A stretch of DNA of 64,000 bases, from assembly GCA_964411985.1 (NCBI GenBank), contig CAYPNF010000020.1:62001-126000 (forward strand), read 5' to 3'. The position numbers and the translations under genes were made by a program. This document shows positions 17,670 to 25,510 of this stretch, one piece after another; position 1 is the stretch's first letter, and each line of letters starts with the position of its first letter. The stretch comes from CAYPNF01 sp964411985 (lineage in GTDB: Bacteria; Verrucomicrobiota; Verrucomicrobiia; Limisphaerales; J093). Under the pieces are notes generated by a model. The model was not told the origin of the DNA. It made no database searches and saw only the letters and a program-made list of their open reading frames with translations.

Positions 17670-18151
17670 CGTTTGACCTTTTCCACCACCCGAATGGCTT
17701 CGATGCGCATGGTCTTGTCCACGGCTTTGCACATATCGTAGAGCGTGAGGGCCGCCACTGCGGCTCCGGTTAGGGCTTCCATCTCGACTCCGGTGCGCGC
17801 GGAGGTGGCGGTTTCGCAACGGATCTCCACGCAGTCCTCGCCAACCTTGAAGCTGATCCTGACGTGGTCCAGGGGCAGTGGGTGGCAGAGCGGGATGAGG
17901 GACGCGGTTCCCTTGGCGGCCTGAATTCCGGCGATTTGGGCTACGGTGAGGACATCTCCCTTCGGAAGCGCCCGGGCGCGCAACGCTTGAACGGTGCCGG
18001 GTTGGCAGCATAGACGACCTTCCGCCACCGCGCGGCGTTCCTGCACCTTCTTCCCTCCCACGTCGACCATCCGGGCCGCGCCGTGAGCGTCGAGGTGGGA
18101 GAAGGTTGGGGGCTGGGGTGTTGCCGAGCGCGTTTTGGGTGGGTGTTTCAT
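17666..18151 (-). CDS. moaC: Cyclic pyranopterin monophosphate synthase
   Basis: MoaC converts the MoaA product into cyclic pyranopterin monophosphate. The 161-residue protein shows the family motifs FSHLDAHGAARMVDVGGKKVQERRAVAEG, IPLCHPLPLDHV and the catalytic region TGVEMEALTGAAVAALTLYDMCKAVDKTM. The ATG at 18151 (MKHPPKTRS) gives the normal length with a short leader. It overlaps the upstream moeA stop and the downstream mog start by four bases each, so the genes are tightly coupled. Confidence 0.96.
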   Translation of the reverse strand: MKHPPKTRSATPQPPTFSHLDAHGAARMVDVGGKKVQERRAVAEGRLCCQPGTVQALRARALPKGDVLTVAQIAGIQAAKGTASLIPLCHPLPLDHVRISFKVGEDCVEIRCETATSARTGVEMEALTGAAVAALTLYDMCKAVDKTMRIEAIRVVEKVKR

Positions 18152-19374
18152 GGATGAATGACAAGGCAGGAGACGGTGGCTCCCTTCGGCAACGGAGGGG
18201 AATTCGGTGGAAGTTGGAGCAAGGCGTTGGCAGTCGCCAACGGGGTCAGATCGCCTGAACTGGTCCAAGGGAGCGGAGTCACCTCCAGGGCGGAGGCTTT
18301 CCTTGAGGCCTTGGCTGGCCAGAGGGTTTCCCGTGGGGATGGTTCCCCCTCCCAACCGACCGCAAGCGTGCCGGGCTGGAAGAACGCGGTGCTGGGCGCG
18401 GCGATCAGGCCCTCCAGGGCGACGCGGACGAAGAGGTTGAGGCAGACAAAGTGGGCTAGGGGATTACCCGGCAGGCCGAATGCGAGAGTTGCGCCGCGTA
18501 CCCCGAAGAGCAGAGGCTTGCCCGGCCGCAGATGGGTGTTGGCGATCAGGATGGTAAAACCGAGCCCCTCGAGCAGCCTGCGGGTGAAGTCGTGCTCCCC
18601 AACACTGGCGCCACCTGAAACCAACAGGACGTGGGTCGACTGGAACTCGGAGGGTGGGCGCTGGATGACGTTTTGCACCGCGCCTGCTTCTTCCGGCAGA
18701 TGTCGGCGCGTGGCGCTGACACGCCAGGCGCGCAGGAAAGCGCTTACGAGGTGGGAATTGGAATCGCGGATCTGTCCCGGACCTGGGACTTGGTCCGGGG
18801 GCACTAGTTCGTTTCCAGTGACCCAGTGGGTGACCCGTGGCAACGGACTGACCAGGGGCCGGGTGTGTCCCAAGCTGGCCAGCAGCGAGAGAGCTCCTGG
18901 AGTCAGGACGCTACCAGAGTGCAGCAACTCCTGCCCTTGGCGCGCGGCTTCCCCACGAAGGCGAACGTAACGGGAAGAGGAGGGCCGGAGGATTCGGAGG
19001 ACCCCGTCTTTCACCAATACATCTTCCTTGGGGAGGACGCGCAGATTCCCCTCCGGGAGAGCTGCGCCGGTGGCCACTTGCACGGCCTCGCCCAGCGCGA
19101 CCAGGCGTGGTTTCCAATCGCCCGCTCTCAACTGGTCTACCACGCGGTAGGTGGGGGTGACATCGTTCAGGCCTACCGCGTAACCATCCATGGCGGACCG
19201 GTCAAACGCCGGTTGATCTTCGGGAGCCAGCACGGGTTGCCGGAGGACACGGCCACATGCCTCCTCGAGTGAGACGCATTCAGGGTCCAGCGGCACCGCA
19301 TGCGCGCGCACCAAGGTGATCACCTCCTCGGTGAGCGCGCCAGAGGGCGTGGGCGGGGGGGCTGGTGTGGTCAT
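18148..19374 (-). CDS. moeA: Molybdopterin molybdenumtransferase
   Basis: MoeA inserts molybdate into adenylated molybdopterin. The 408-residue product has LEEACGRVLRQPV, the signature PAFDRSAMDGYAV, an internal SGGASVGEHDFT motif matching the MogA-like active domain, and PGKPLLFGVRGATLAFGLPGNPLAHFVCLNLFV near the C-terminus. The ATG at 19374 (MTTPAPPPTP) overlaps the moaE stop by four bases and removes an unrelated upstream extension. Placement between moaE and moaC in one operon supports the assignment. Confidence 0.96.
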   Translation of the reverse strand: MTTPAPPPTPSGALTEEVITLVRAHAVPLDPECVSLEEACGRVLRQPVLAPEDQPAFDRSAMDGYAVGLNDVTPTYRVVDQLRAGDWKPRLVALGEAVQVATGAALPEGNLRVLPKEDVLVKDGVLRILRPSSSRYVRLRGEAARQGQELLHSGSVLTPGALSLLASLGHTRPLVSPLPRVTHWVTGNELVPPDQVPGPGQIRDSNSHLVSAFLRAWRVSATRRHLPEEAGAVQNVIQRPPSEFQSTHVLLVSGGASVGEHDFTRRLLEGLGFTILIANTHLRPGKPLLFGVRGATLAFGLPGNPLAHFVCLNLFVRVALEGLIAAPSTAFFQPGTLAVGWEGEPSPRETLWPAKASRKASALEVTPLPWTSSGDLTPLATANALLQLPPNSPPLPKGATVSCLVIHP

Positions 19375-19790
19375 GGCGCTTGGGTTGGCGTCTGCACCGC
19401 TGCGGGGATGGCCCTGATCTTCCAGATGGGCACGTCCATCTTCAGCCGGTCCATGAATTCGGAAATCAGCCGGAGGGCTTCGGCCCGATGCGGTGCGACC
19501 GCTTGGACATGGATCGCGACTTCCCCAACCGCGATCCGGCCGGTCCGGTGGATCACGCCTGCCGCCAGACATCCGTGCTTCGTGCCCAAGTCCGTTAGCA
19601 GGCGGTGCATTTGGCGAAGTGCCATGGGGGCATAGGCTTCGTACTCCAGCGCGAGAATCGCTTGGTCATCCTCGTGTCCCCGGACGATCCCGCGAAAGTC
19701 CACACCGGCGCCCGCCTCACAGGTGACCGCGTCGGCCGCCAGCGGGGGGCGCATGATTGGTTCCTGGGTTAATTCGACCTGAACAGTCAT
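19371..19790 (-). CDS. moaE: Molybdopterin synthase catalytic subunit
   Basis: MoaE, with thiocarboxylated MoaD, adds two sulfurs to the cPMP precursor. The 139-residue protein has the motifs DFRGIVRGHEDDQAILALEYEAYAPMALRQM, HRTGRIAVGEVAIHVQAVAPHRAEAL and VPIWKIRAIP, with the active-site lysine in the PIWK motif. The start at 19790 lies four bases after the moaD stop, and its end overlaps moeA. The length is typical. Confidence 0.95.
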   Translation of the reverse strand: MTVQVELTQEPIMRPPLAADAVTCEAGAGVDFRGIVRGHEDDQAILALEYEAYAPMALRQMHRLLTDLGTKHGCLAAGVIHRTGRIAVGEVAIHVQAVAPHRAEALRLISEFMDRLKMDVPIWKIRAIPAAVQTPTQAP

Positions 19791-19794
19791 GACG

Positions 19795-20034
19795 TCAGCC
19801 TCCGGAAACGGGAGGAATCAGAGCCACCTCGTCCTCGTTGGCAAAGTGCGTGTTCGCACTGGAATACTCTCCGTTTCGCGCCAGCCGAGTGGATTTGCGG
19901 TACCGCTCCATGCCGGGATAGGCGGCTTCGAGTCGGCCCCAAAGTTCCAAGGTGGTGAGGGCATGGTCCACTTGCCAGCTGCATTCCGTTTGGCCGGTCA
20001 AATCTTTGAGATGAGCGAAGAAGAGGAGTCGCAT
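19795..20034 (-). CDS. moaD: Molybdopterin synthase sulfur carrier subunit
   Basis: This 79-residue beta-grasp protein ends in the diagnostic Gly-Gly (ALIPPVSGG), whose C-terminus is adenylated and thiocarboxylated in the pathway. It starts MRLLFFAHLKDLTGQT and contains ANEDEVALIPP, both typical of MoaD. It is directly followed by moaE and preceded by the TauE-like gene with a 7-base gap. The activating enzyme MoeB is not encoded in the window and must be elsewhere. Confidence 0.94.
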   Translation of the reverse strand: MRLLFFAHLKDLTGQTECSWQVDHALTTLELWGRLEAAYPGMERYRKSTRLARNGEYSSANTHFANEDEVALIPPVSGG

Positions 20035-20041
20035 ACGAAGT

Positions 20042-20797
20042 CTAAGCGCTGGAGGAGAACAGACATTTGGCGGCGGCGGTGAAAAGCACCCCTCCGAGCA
20101 CTTTGCGAAAGGTTACGAGGTTCCACTTCCGCACAGAGAAGTGCGTTCCGATGAGGGCTCCCACGATGCCCGCCAAGAGGACCCAGGGCATGGCCGGCTG
20201 CCAGACGAGGGCCCGGGATCCAAGACCGGCCAAGCCTGCAATGGAGTTGACAACAATGAACAAGGCCGAAATGCCGGCGGCGGTTTTTGCCGAAGCCCAA
20301 CCAAGGACTATAAGCAGAGGCGTCAGATAGACACCCCCACCGATGCCGGTGACGCCGGCCAGAAAGCCCAGGCCAGCCCCCGCGGTGATCGCCATAGGGA
20401 TTGAGGCCCGTTGTACGGCCGGTGCCTCCATCCGACGGTTCCCCCAGCCCAGCAGCCATCCTGCTATGACCAGAGCGGCTCCCAACACGAGGGAGGCGGC
20501 GCTGCTGGAAAGTGCCATGCGACTCCCAGTCCAAGCCATGGGAATAGAGGCCAGCGCCAGGAAGGAAAACAGTCGGACATCAAAATACCCAGCCCGATGG
20601 AAGCGCCAAAAAGCGACGGAAGCCACCACGCAGTTCATCCACAGCGCACCAGGCCGTGCGATGGCCGGGGCGATACTCAGCAGCGCCATGACCGCAAGAT
20701 AGCCCGTCGCGCCCCCATGTCCGACGGAGGAATAGAGAAGGGCGACCGTGCAAACGGCCACGAGCAGCAGGGCCAGGTGAGGGGCTGCAAGATTCAT
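20042..20797 (-). CDS. TauE/SafE family exporter/permease
   Basis: This 251-residue membrane protein has about eight hydrophobic segments and the two TauE/SafE half repeats (LLYSSVGHGGATGYLAVMALL and LGFLAGVTGIGGGVYLTPLLIVLGWA). The family moves sulfur-containing or other anions. The ATG at 20797 follows an FNR-type palindrome whose centre lies 44.5 bases upstream. It is the first gene of the operon that continues through moaD to moaA. A link to molybdate, sulfite or sulfur supply for cofactor synthesis is suggested by position only. Confidence 0.88.
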   Translation of the reverse strand: MNLAAPHLALLLVAVCTVALLYSSVGHGGATGYLAVMALLSIAPAIARPGALWMNCVVASVAFWRFHRAGYFDVRLFSFLALASIPMAWTGSRMALSSSAASLVLGAALVIAGWLLGWGNRRMEAPAVQRASIPMAITAGAGLGFLAGVTGIGGGVYLTPLLIVLGWASAKTAAGISALFIVVNSIAGLAGLGSRALVWQPAMPWVLLAGIVGALIGTHFSVRKWNLVTFRKVLGGVLFTAAAKCLFSSSA

Positions 20798-20834
20798 TCC
20801 CTTAATAAGGAACCACGAACAGGGGTTCACCGCC

Positions 20835-20848
20835 TTGACTTGTGTCAA
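20835..20848 (-). promoter_or_regulatory. FNR/DNR-type binding site upstream of the Moco operon
   Basis: The palindrome TTGACTTGTGTCAA has perfect TTGAC/GTCAA arms around four bases, matching the FNR/CRP-superfamily half-site TTGAY. It overlaps the mobA stop codon and lies 44.5 bases (centre) before the TauE-like start. Two near-identical sites precede narK1 and the nar operon. Confidence 0.7.
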
Positions 20849-21429
20849 GCCGCCTCGTGGGAGCGGGGCAGGTCGGCGGGTTCGTTCCAGTTGGAGAAAG
20901 CGCATTCGAGTGTGGGCGGGACAGGCCACCGCTTTGCGGCCCGCTCCAGGAGACACGCTTCGGCAAAGTCGCGGGCGGCTAGCCGATGGCGGGCCAGAAG
21001 CGCTCGAGCGATCTCACCGCAGCGGCGGGGATAGATGGCGGCCAAGGGTTGCAGTCCCTTGTTCTCAAAGCACGGAACGACTCCCGTCAGTGTCTTGCAT
21101 TGCGAGGCCATTTTTTCCAGAACCTCCTGATTCATGAGGGCCAGATCCACCGCGAGCACAAGCAGGAAGTGGGTGGTGGTGGCGTCCAACGCGCGCTCGA
21201 TGCCAGCAAGCGGTCCTAAGCCCGGCTCGCGATCGTACAGGACCGGAACCCCAAGGTCGGGGTAAACCCGCCCTGCTCGACCCGAGATGAACACCTCTTT
21301 GGCACCAGCCTCGCGAGCCTTGGCGATCATGCGCTCGATTAGGGGCTGTCCCGAGATCGAGAGAAAGGCCTTGTCCCTCCCCATGCGCCGGGATTCTCCG
21401 CCCGCCAGGATGACCGCGCTCAGATTCAC
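20845..21429 (-). CDS. mobA: Molybdenum cofactor guanylyltransferase
   Basis: MobA attaches GMP to Moco to make the bis-MGD form required by NarG. The 194-residue product has the nucleotide-binding start SAVILAGGESRRMGRDKAFL, LYDREPGLGPLAGIERAL, and LVLAVDLALM in place of the usual metal-binding PCDxP segment. The start is a GTG at 21429, one base after the MOSC gene stop. The unusual AVDLAL sequence at the metal-site loop is worth noting, as most MobA proteins read CDMPxL. Overall length and context make the call firm. Confidence 0.9.
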   Translation of the reverse strand: MNLSAVILAGGESRRMGRDKAFLSISGQPLIERMIAKAREAGAKEVFISGRAGRVYPDLGVPVLYDREPGLGPLAGIERALDATTTHFLLVLAVDLALMNQEVLEKMASQCKTLTGVVPCFENKGLQPLAAIYPRRCGEIARALLARHRLAARDFAEACLLERAAKRWPVPPTLECAFSNWNEPADLPRSHEAA

Positions 21430-21430
21430 G

Positions 21431-21889
21431 TCATGAATCCCTCCGGAGCCTGCCGTCGGTCAGAATCCGCGCGCGAAGGCCTCCTTGCCCCCTGAGCCAC
21501 TCTTCCGCGCCGGGTCCGAGCGCTTCATTCATCCAGTGGCACGGTTTGCACTCCTCCACGCCTTCAAAGCGAATGCCTTGGATCTCGAAACCCGCCCCGA
21601 TGAGGGTGTGAAGTTCCACCCCGCGGAGAAAGGCGTTCCGGCGGGTGGCGGCGGGTTGGGCTTGAGGAATAAGCAATTCCCGGCACAGGGTTTCGAAGAC
21701 TTCCATCGAGAAGAAGGTGATCTGCCCTTTGTACGCCTCCTTGTAGTCAAAGAAACGGTCTCCTCGCAATCCGCGTCCGGCGACGCACTCGACTTCGGTC
21801 ACCTCCACTGTGGCATGGGTCCCCGCCGCTTGGCCGTGGTGGCCATAGAAGTTGTGTCCGGAGGAGAGGAAGAGGTGTTCGATGCGCAT
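21431..21889 (-). CDS. MOSC-domain protein
   Basis: The 152-residue protein is a stand-alone MOSC domain. The visible family features are VEVTEVECVAGRGLRGDRFF, RRNAFLRGVELHTLIGAGFEIQGIRFEG, and the conserved cysteine region VEECKPCHWMNEALGPGAEEWL. MOSC domains bind molybdenum cofactor or a persulfide and occur in Moco sulfurases and in mARC/YiiM enzymes. It lies between narK1 and mobA, one base from the latter, and so is part of a narK1-MOSC-mobA unit. Its reaction cannot be told from sequence. Confidence 0.87.
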   Translation of the reverse strand: MRIEHLFLSSGHNFYGHHGQAAGTHATVEVTEVECVAGRGLRGDRFFDYKEAYKGQITFFSMEVFETLCRELLIPQAQPAATRRNAFLRGVELHTLIGAGFEIQGIRFEGVEECKPCHWMNEALGPGAEEWLRGQGGLRARILTDGRLRRDS

Positions 21890-21932
21890 GGGGCCGGGGC
21901 GACGAAGGTTGCGATCAAGGTTGCGACATGTG

Positions 21933-23324
21933 CTAGGTTCGGTTTTCGAACTGGTTCTTCAGGCCTGGGGTGGCTTGATGGAGGATGCCATAGACCACCC
22001 AGTGCAGCCAGGCGAAGCTCCCTAGAGTGATCAGGAACAGGATGATGAAGGTGGTCTGGGGGATGCCCGTTGCCTTGAGCGTATAGGCGAAAAGGGGGGG
22101 CAGAAAGAACCCGCCTAACGCACCGAGCAGGCCAACCAGGCCGCCTACCGCTCCCACGTCCTTGGGGAAATACTCCGGGATGTACTTGTAGACGGCCGCT
22201 TTGCCGATTCCCATGCCGCAGCCGACGACGAACACGAGGAAGGTGAAGAGCCAAGGGCCCATCACGAACCGCATCGTCTCGATCTGGCCGCCGCCATGGA
22301 CCTTCTCCGGCACGTACAGCACGATGTGGCCATTAGGAGCGGAGAGGAAAAGCAGAGCCAGCAGCATGCAACCAAAGACCCAGTACATGATCCGCCGCGC
22401 TCCGAACTTGTCTGACAGCCAGCCTCCCAGCGGCCGCAGCAGGCTTGCAGGAAAAATGAACAGGGCGGTCAGGAGTGCGGCTTTCGGCAGGGGCATACCG
22501 AAGACATCGACGTAGTACTTGGGCAGCCATACGGACAGGGCGACGTACGCACCGAAGACCACAACGTAATAGAGACTGAAGCGCCAGACACGGACCTGGC
22601 GCAGAGGTCGGAGGAGTTCGTTCAACGGCCTGCCCGCTCCAGGTTTGCGGTCCTCGGACGGGGCGAGTGTCCAGATGGCTGCTGCCATGACGACGAGGAG
22701 CACTGCGTACAGGAAGGGCACAAACCTCCAGCCGCCTGGGATCGTGCCGCTGAGCAGGCCTGCGACCGGTACCAGAGCGATCAAGGTGGGGCCAATGAAC
22801 TTGGTGACGGAGGCACCTACGTTCCCTGCGCCGAAAACCCCCAGTGCCAGTCCTTGGCGGTGTTTGGGGAACCAAGCGGAGTTCCAGGCTATCCCGACGG
22901 AAAAGGCATTGCCTGCCATTCCAACCAGGAACGCGTACACCATCAGTTCATTGAACGAGCCCGCGCGGCTCACCAGCAACGCAGGCAGCGCCGTGGCTCC
23001 CACGAGGAAAGTCATCACCAGTCGCCCGCCAAAACGGTCAGTCCAGATCCCAAACAGTAGTCGCCAGATGGAACCGTTCAGAATCGCGATGGCGGTGAGC
23101 CAGCCGAACTGGACATCCGTGAGGCCGAATTCGCGTCGAATCGGAATCCCCAGCACGCCAAACATGAGCCAGACGGCAAACATGAGCGTGAAGGCCGTCG
23201 TGGACAGCCAGAGAATCTTGTTGCGCTGGACTACTTCCGCACGGTCTGCGGGGAGGGCATGCGGCACTTCCGCTGAAGAGTTGCCGACAGCGAGGACCGT
23301 GCTGGTAAGGTTGGTTCCATTCAT
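21933..23324 (-). CDS. narK1: Nitrate transporter, NarK1-type (MFS)
   Basis: This 463-residue protein has twelve predicted membrane helices and MFS nitrate/nitrite porter motifs, including GWLTAIAILNGSIWRLLFGIWTDRFGGR, the signature AGNAFSVGIAWNSAWFPKHRQGLALGVFGAGNVGAS, and LLRPLGGWLSDKFGARR. It resembles the NarK1 class, which is thought to act as a nitrate/proton symporter and so can start import before nitrite builds up. It has its own FNR-type box 63.5 bases upstream and is followed by the MOSC gene and mobA. The adjacent narK2-type gene suggests a division of labour like that in Paracoccus, where the two are fused. Confidence 0.9.
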   Translation of the reverse strand: MNGTNLTSTVLAVGNSSAEVPHALPADRAEVVQRNKILWLSTTAFTLMFAVWLMFGVLGIPIRREFGLTDVQFGWLTAIAILNGSIWRLLFGIWTDRFGGRLVMTFLVGATALPALLVSRAGSFNELMVYAFLVGMAGNAFSVGIAWNSAWFPKHRQGLALGVFGAGNVGASVTKFIGPTLIALVPVAGLLSGTIPGGWRFVPFLYAVLLVVMAAAIWTLAPSEDRKPGAGRPLNELLRPLRQVRVWRFSLYYVVVFGAYVALSVWLPKYYVDVFGMPLPKAALLTALFIFPASLLRPLGGWLSDKFGARRIMYWVFGCMLLALLFLSAPNGHIVLYVPEKVHGGGQIETMRFVMGPWLFTFLVFVVGCGMGIGKAAVYKYIPEYFPKDVGAVGGLVGLLGALGGFFLPPLFAYTLKATGIPQTTFIILFLITLGSFAWLHWVVYGILHQATPGLKNQFENRT

Positions 23325-23342
23325 AGTATGGATTAAGTCTGC

Positions 23343-23357
23343 TGTTGATTCTCAACA
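23343..23357. promoter_or_regulatory. Palindrome between FNR-type box and narK1 start
   Basis: TGTTGATTCTCAACA is a perfect 6+3+6 palindrome 19 to 33 bases before the narK1 ATG. If the upstream FNR-type site works at -41.5, this palindrome would cover the transcription start. It may be an operator for a second regulator, or chance. Confidence 0.35.
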
Positions 23358-23380
23358 TGACAGGCCGCTCCCATCGAGCC

Positions 23381-23394
23381 TTGACGCAGGTCAA
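23381..23394 (-). promoter_or_regulatory. FNR/DNR-type binding site upstream of narK1
   Basis: TTGACGCAGGTCAA is a palindrome with perfect TTGAC/GTCAA arms. It lies in the 93-base gap between narK2 and narK1. A -41.5 position would put transcription start near 23346, leaving a leader of about 22 bases. Confidence 0.72.
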
Positions 23395-23417
23395 GAAAAC
23401 GGTTGGGCCGGGTCGGC

Positions 23418-24806
23418 TTAGCTCGGTTTCTCTGCGTTTTTGCGAGCGTAGAACCACCAGTTCACGGCGGTCGCAACCAGGCAATACATCAGGAGTCCGA
23501 GGAAGAACGGCTTGGCGGACCCCAGGCTGGTCTTGGCCCAGCCGATCAAAGTGGAGAAGAGGAAGGGTCCGTAGGCGGCGATGGCAGCGGTGAAGCCGAT
23601 CACCCCGGCGCCTTGCCGCGGAGAGTGGGAGAAGATGACGGGGTATTGGCGGAACGTGGCTGCGTTCCCCACGCCGGTGCAGAAGAAGAGGCCGAGCATC
23701 ACTCCCACAAAGAGTGGGAACTGGTCCAAGGAGGTGGGGGTCAAGAGCCCACCGAAGGCGAGGACTCCCGTACCGACTACCAGTCCGAGGCCACAAAGGT
23801 GGGTAAGGATGGCCCCACCCCACTTGTCCGCTAACGGACCGGCGAGCACCCGCATGGCCGAACCCACAAAGGGTCCAGCCCAGGCGTACTTGAGGGGATC
23901 GGGCGCGTCTGGGAATCCCCCGTACACGGTTTTGATGAGAAGTGGGAAGGCGGCTGCGAGTCCGGAAAACGCACCGAAGGTCATCACGTAGGTGATGGTA
24001 CAGAAGTAGGTGTGTTTGTTCTTGAAGATGTCGAGCTGTTCACGGAACGAGGCTTTGACCGGCACGCTCCGCAGCAGAATCCAGGCCGCAAGTCCTAGAG
24101 CCAACAAGAAGGGGACATACCAGAAGACGGCGTTTTGCAGCCAGATCTGCGAAGTCTTGCCACTCTTGGTGAGCGTCTGGGATCCCCCAAACAGGCTGCC
24201 CGCAACCGCGAAGGAGATGATCCAGGGTGTGACGAACTGGGTCAGGCTAACCCCGAAATTGCCGAATCCAGCCTGAATCCCCAGTGCTGTCCCCTGCAGA
24301 CGCTTGGGAAAGAAGATGCTGGTGCTGGGCATGAACGAGGAGAAATCTCCGCCACCGAATCCGGCCAGAAGCGCCAGGACCATGAAGACCCAGAACGGGG
24401 TTTCGGGGTTGAGGATGGCGAAGCCGAGCCCCAAGCAGGGAAGGAGTTTGGCGAGGGTGGCGATCGTGACGACTTTCCGGGTGCCGAAAATGGGAATCAG
24501 AAAGGTGTGGATCAAGCGCAGGGTGCCTCCCGCCAACCCAGGCATCGCCGCCAGCCAGAAGAGCTGCATTTCGGTGAACTTGAATCCGATGCCCCCGAGG
24601 CGCACCACCACCGCACTCATCACAAACCATGTGGCGAACGAAAGCACCAGGGACAGGGTGGTGATAATGAGGGTGCGCCACGCGATCGCCCTTCCAGTCT
24701 TTTCCCAGAATACCGGGTCCTCCGGACGCCACTCGGCGATGTCGGCGGTTGGGCCGATGCTGGAAACCGAAGCCGAGCCGTCGTGCGCGGAGTTCTTGGT
24801 GTTCAT
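23418..24806 (-). CDS. narK2: Nitrate/nitrite antiporter, NarK/NarK2-type (MFS)
   Basis: The 462-residue protein resembles E. coli NarK. The N-terminal AEWRPEDPVFWEKTGRAIAWR is characteristic, followed by GFGGGDFSSFMPSTSIFFPKRLQGTALGIQAGFGNFGVSLTQ and, in the second half, CTGVGNAATFRQYPVIF. These two G-rich segments are the nitrate signatures of the family. The class exchanges cytoplasmic nitrite for external nitrate, which an inward-facing NarG requires. It lies 32 bases after the monoheme cytochrome gene, at the end of the nar operon. Confidence 0.92.
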   Translation of the reverse strand: MNTKNSAHDGSASVSSIGPTADIAEWRPEDPVFWEKTGRAIAWRTLIITTLSLVLSFATWFVMSAVVVRLGGIGFKFTEMQLFWLAAMPGLAGGTLRLIHTFLIPIFGTRKVVTIATLAKLLPCLGLGFAILNPETPFWVFMVLALLAGFGGGDFSSFMPSTSIFFPKRLQGTALGIQAGFGNFGVSLTQFVTPWIISFAVAGSLFGGSQTLTKSGKTSQIWLQNAVFWYVPFLLALGLAAWILLRSVPVKASFREQLDIFKNKHTYFCTITYVMTFGAFSGLAAAFPLLIKTVYGGFPDAPDPLKYAWAGPFVGSAMRVLAGPLADKWGGAILTHLCGLGLVVGTGVLAFGGLLTPTSLDQFPLFVGVMLGLFFCTGVGNAATFRQYPVIFSHSPRQGAGVIGFTAAIAAYGPFLFSTLIGWAKTSLGSAKPFFLGLLMYCLVATAVNWWFYARKNAEKPS

Positions 24807-24838
24807 TTGGGGATCAATCGGGCGAGGGGGGAATGTTC

Positions 24839-25507
24839 TCAGGGGTTGGGCTTCTCCCCTTCCGGCGTTACCGTCTCCGTGGCTCGAGCGACGCCGAGCA
24901 ACAGATGCCGGAGTCCGTAAAGACCGAGGAGAGTGGCTGCTAGGGTGAGGGCGAGCTGGGGCAGGTTGCGGCGGGCGTTGGTGGTGAAAAGGGTCCAGGG
25001 ATCCCCGTCACTGGCGATCAGGGGATGGGTGCCTTCGAGGAACTCTCGTGCGTCCGCGACGCCGTCGCGATCGAGATCGCCCTCCTTGGGTAAAGCAGTT
25101 GCGAGCTGTTCCGGAGCCCGGCGAAACTCCAGCACCTTCTTCTTGCCGATCGACTGGAGAAGGGGGTTACCGAAGGGGTTCAGGTTGGGGCTGTATGCCT
25201 TTTGCCCCGGCTCAAACGCGGCGCGGGCCCGGCCGAGTTCGGTCTGTTCGGCCGGGGTGAGGCGTCCGATCTGGCCCGGGGCGGTGCCTTCGGGGCCATC
25301 GGCGTGGGTGTGGCACATGGCGCAGTTCACCGGGCGATGCGCGTTCTTGACGATGAATTGCTGAAACTCCGGGTAAGCTGAGGCGCCAGGGAGGAGCAGC
25401 AGGGCAAGGGTGATGGCCAAGGAGCCTGCGACCCCCGCTGCTGAACGCGAACGAAGAGAACCACAGGCTCGCCCGTGGGAGGATGCCGAGGAAATAGAGG
25501 AGTGCAT
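24839..25507 (-). CDS. Membrane-anchored monoheme cytochrome c
   Basis: The 222-residue protein has a signal peptide ending GASAYPE, one heme c motif CAMCH within VNCAMCHTHADG, and a calcium-binding-like repeat (GDLDRDGVADAREFLEGTHP). A C-terminal membrane helix (LALTLAATLLGLYGLRHLLLG) follows. Topology puts the heme in the periplasm. It lies three bases after the cytochrome b gene. With the Rieske domain encoded one gene further upstream, it likely supplies the c-type heme of a bc-like module. It does not look like classical cytochrome c1. The most probable role is electron transfer between that module and the Nar enzyme or a periplasmic carrier. Confidence 0.82.
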   Translation of the reverse strand: MHSSISSASSHGRACGSLRSRSAAGVAGSLAITLALLLLPGASAYPEFQQFIVKNAHRPVNCAMCHTHADGPEGTAPGQIGRLTPAEQTELGRARAAFEPGQKAYSPNLNPFGNPLLQSIGKKKVLEFRRAPEQLATALPKEGDLDRDGVADAREFLEGTHPLIASDGDPWTLFTTNARRNLPQLALTLAATLLGLYGLRHLLLGVARATETVTPEGEKPNP

Positions 25508-25510
25508 GGA

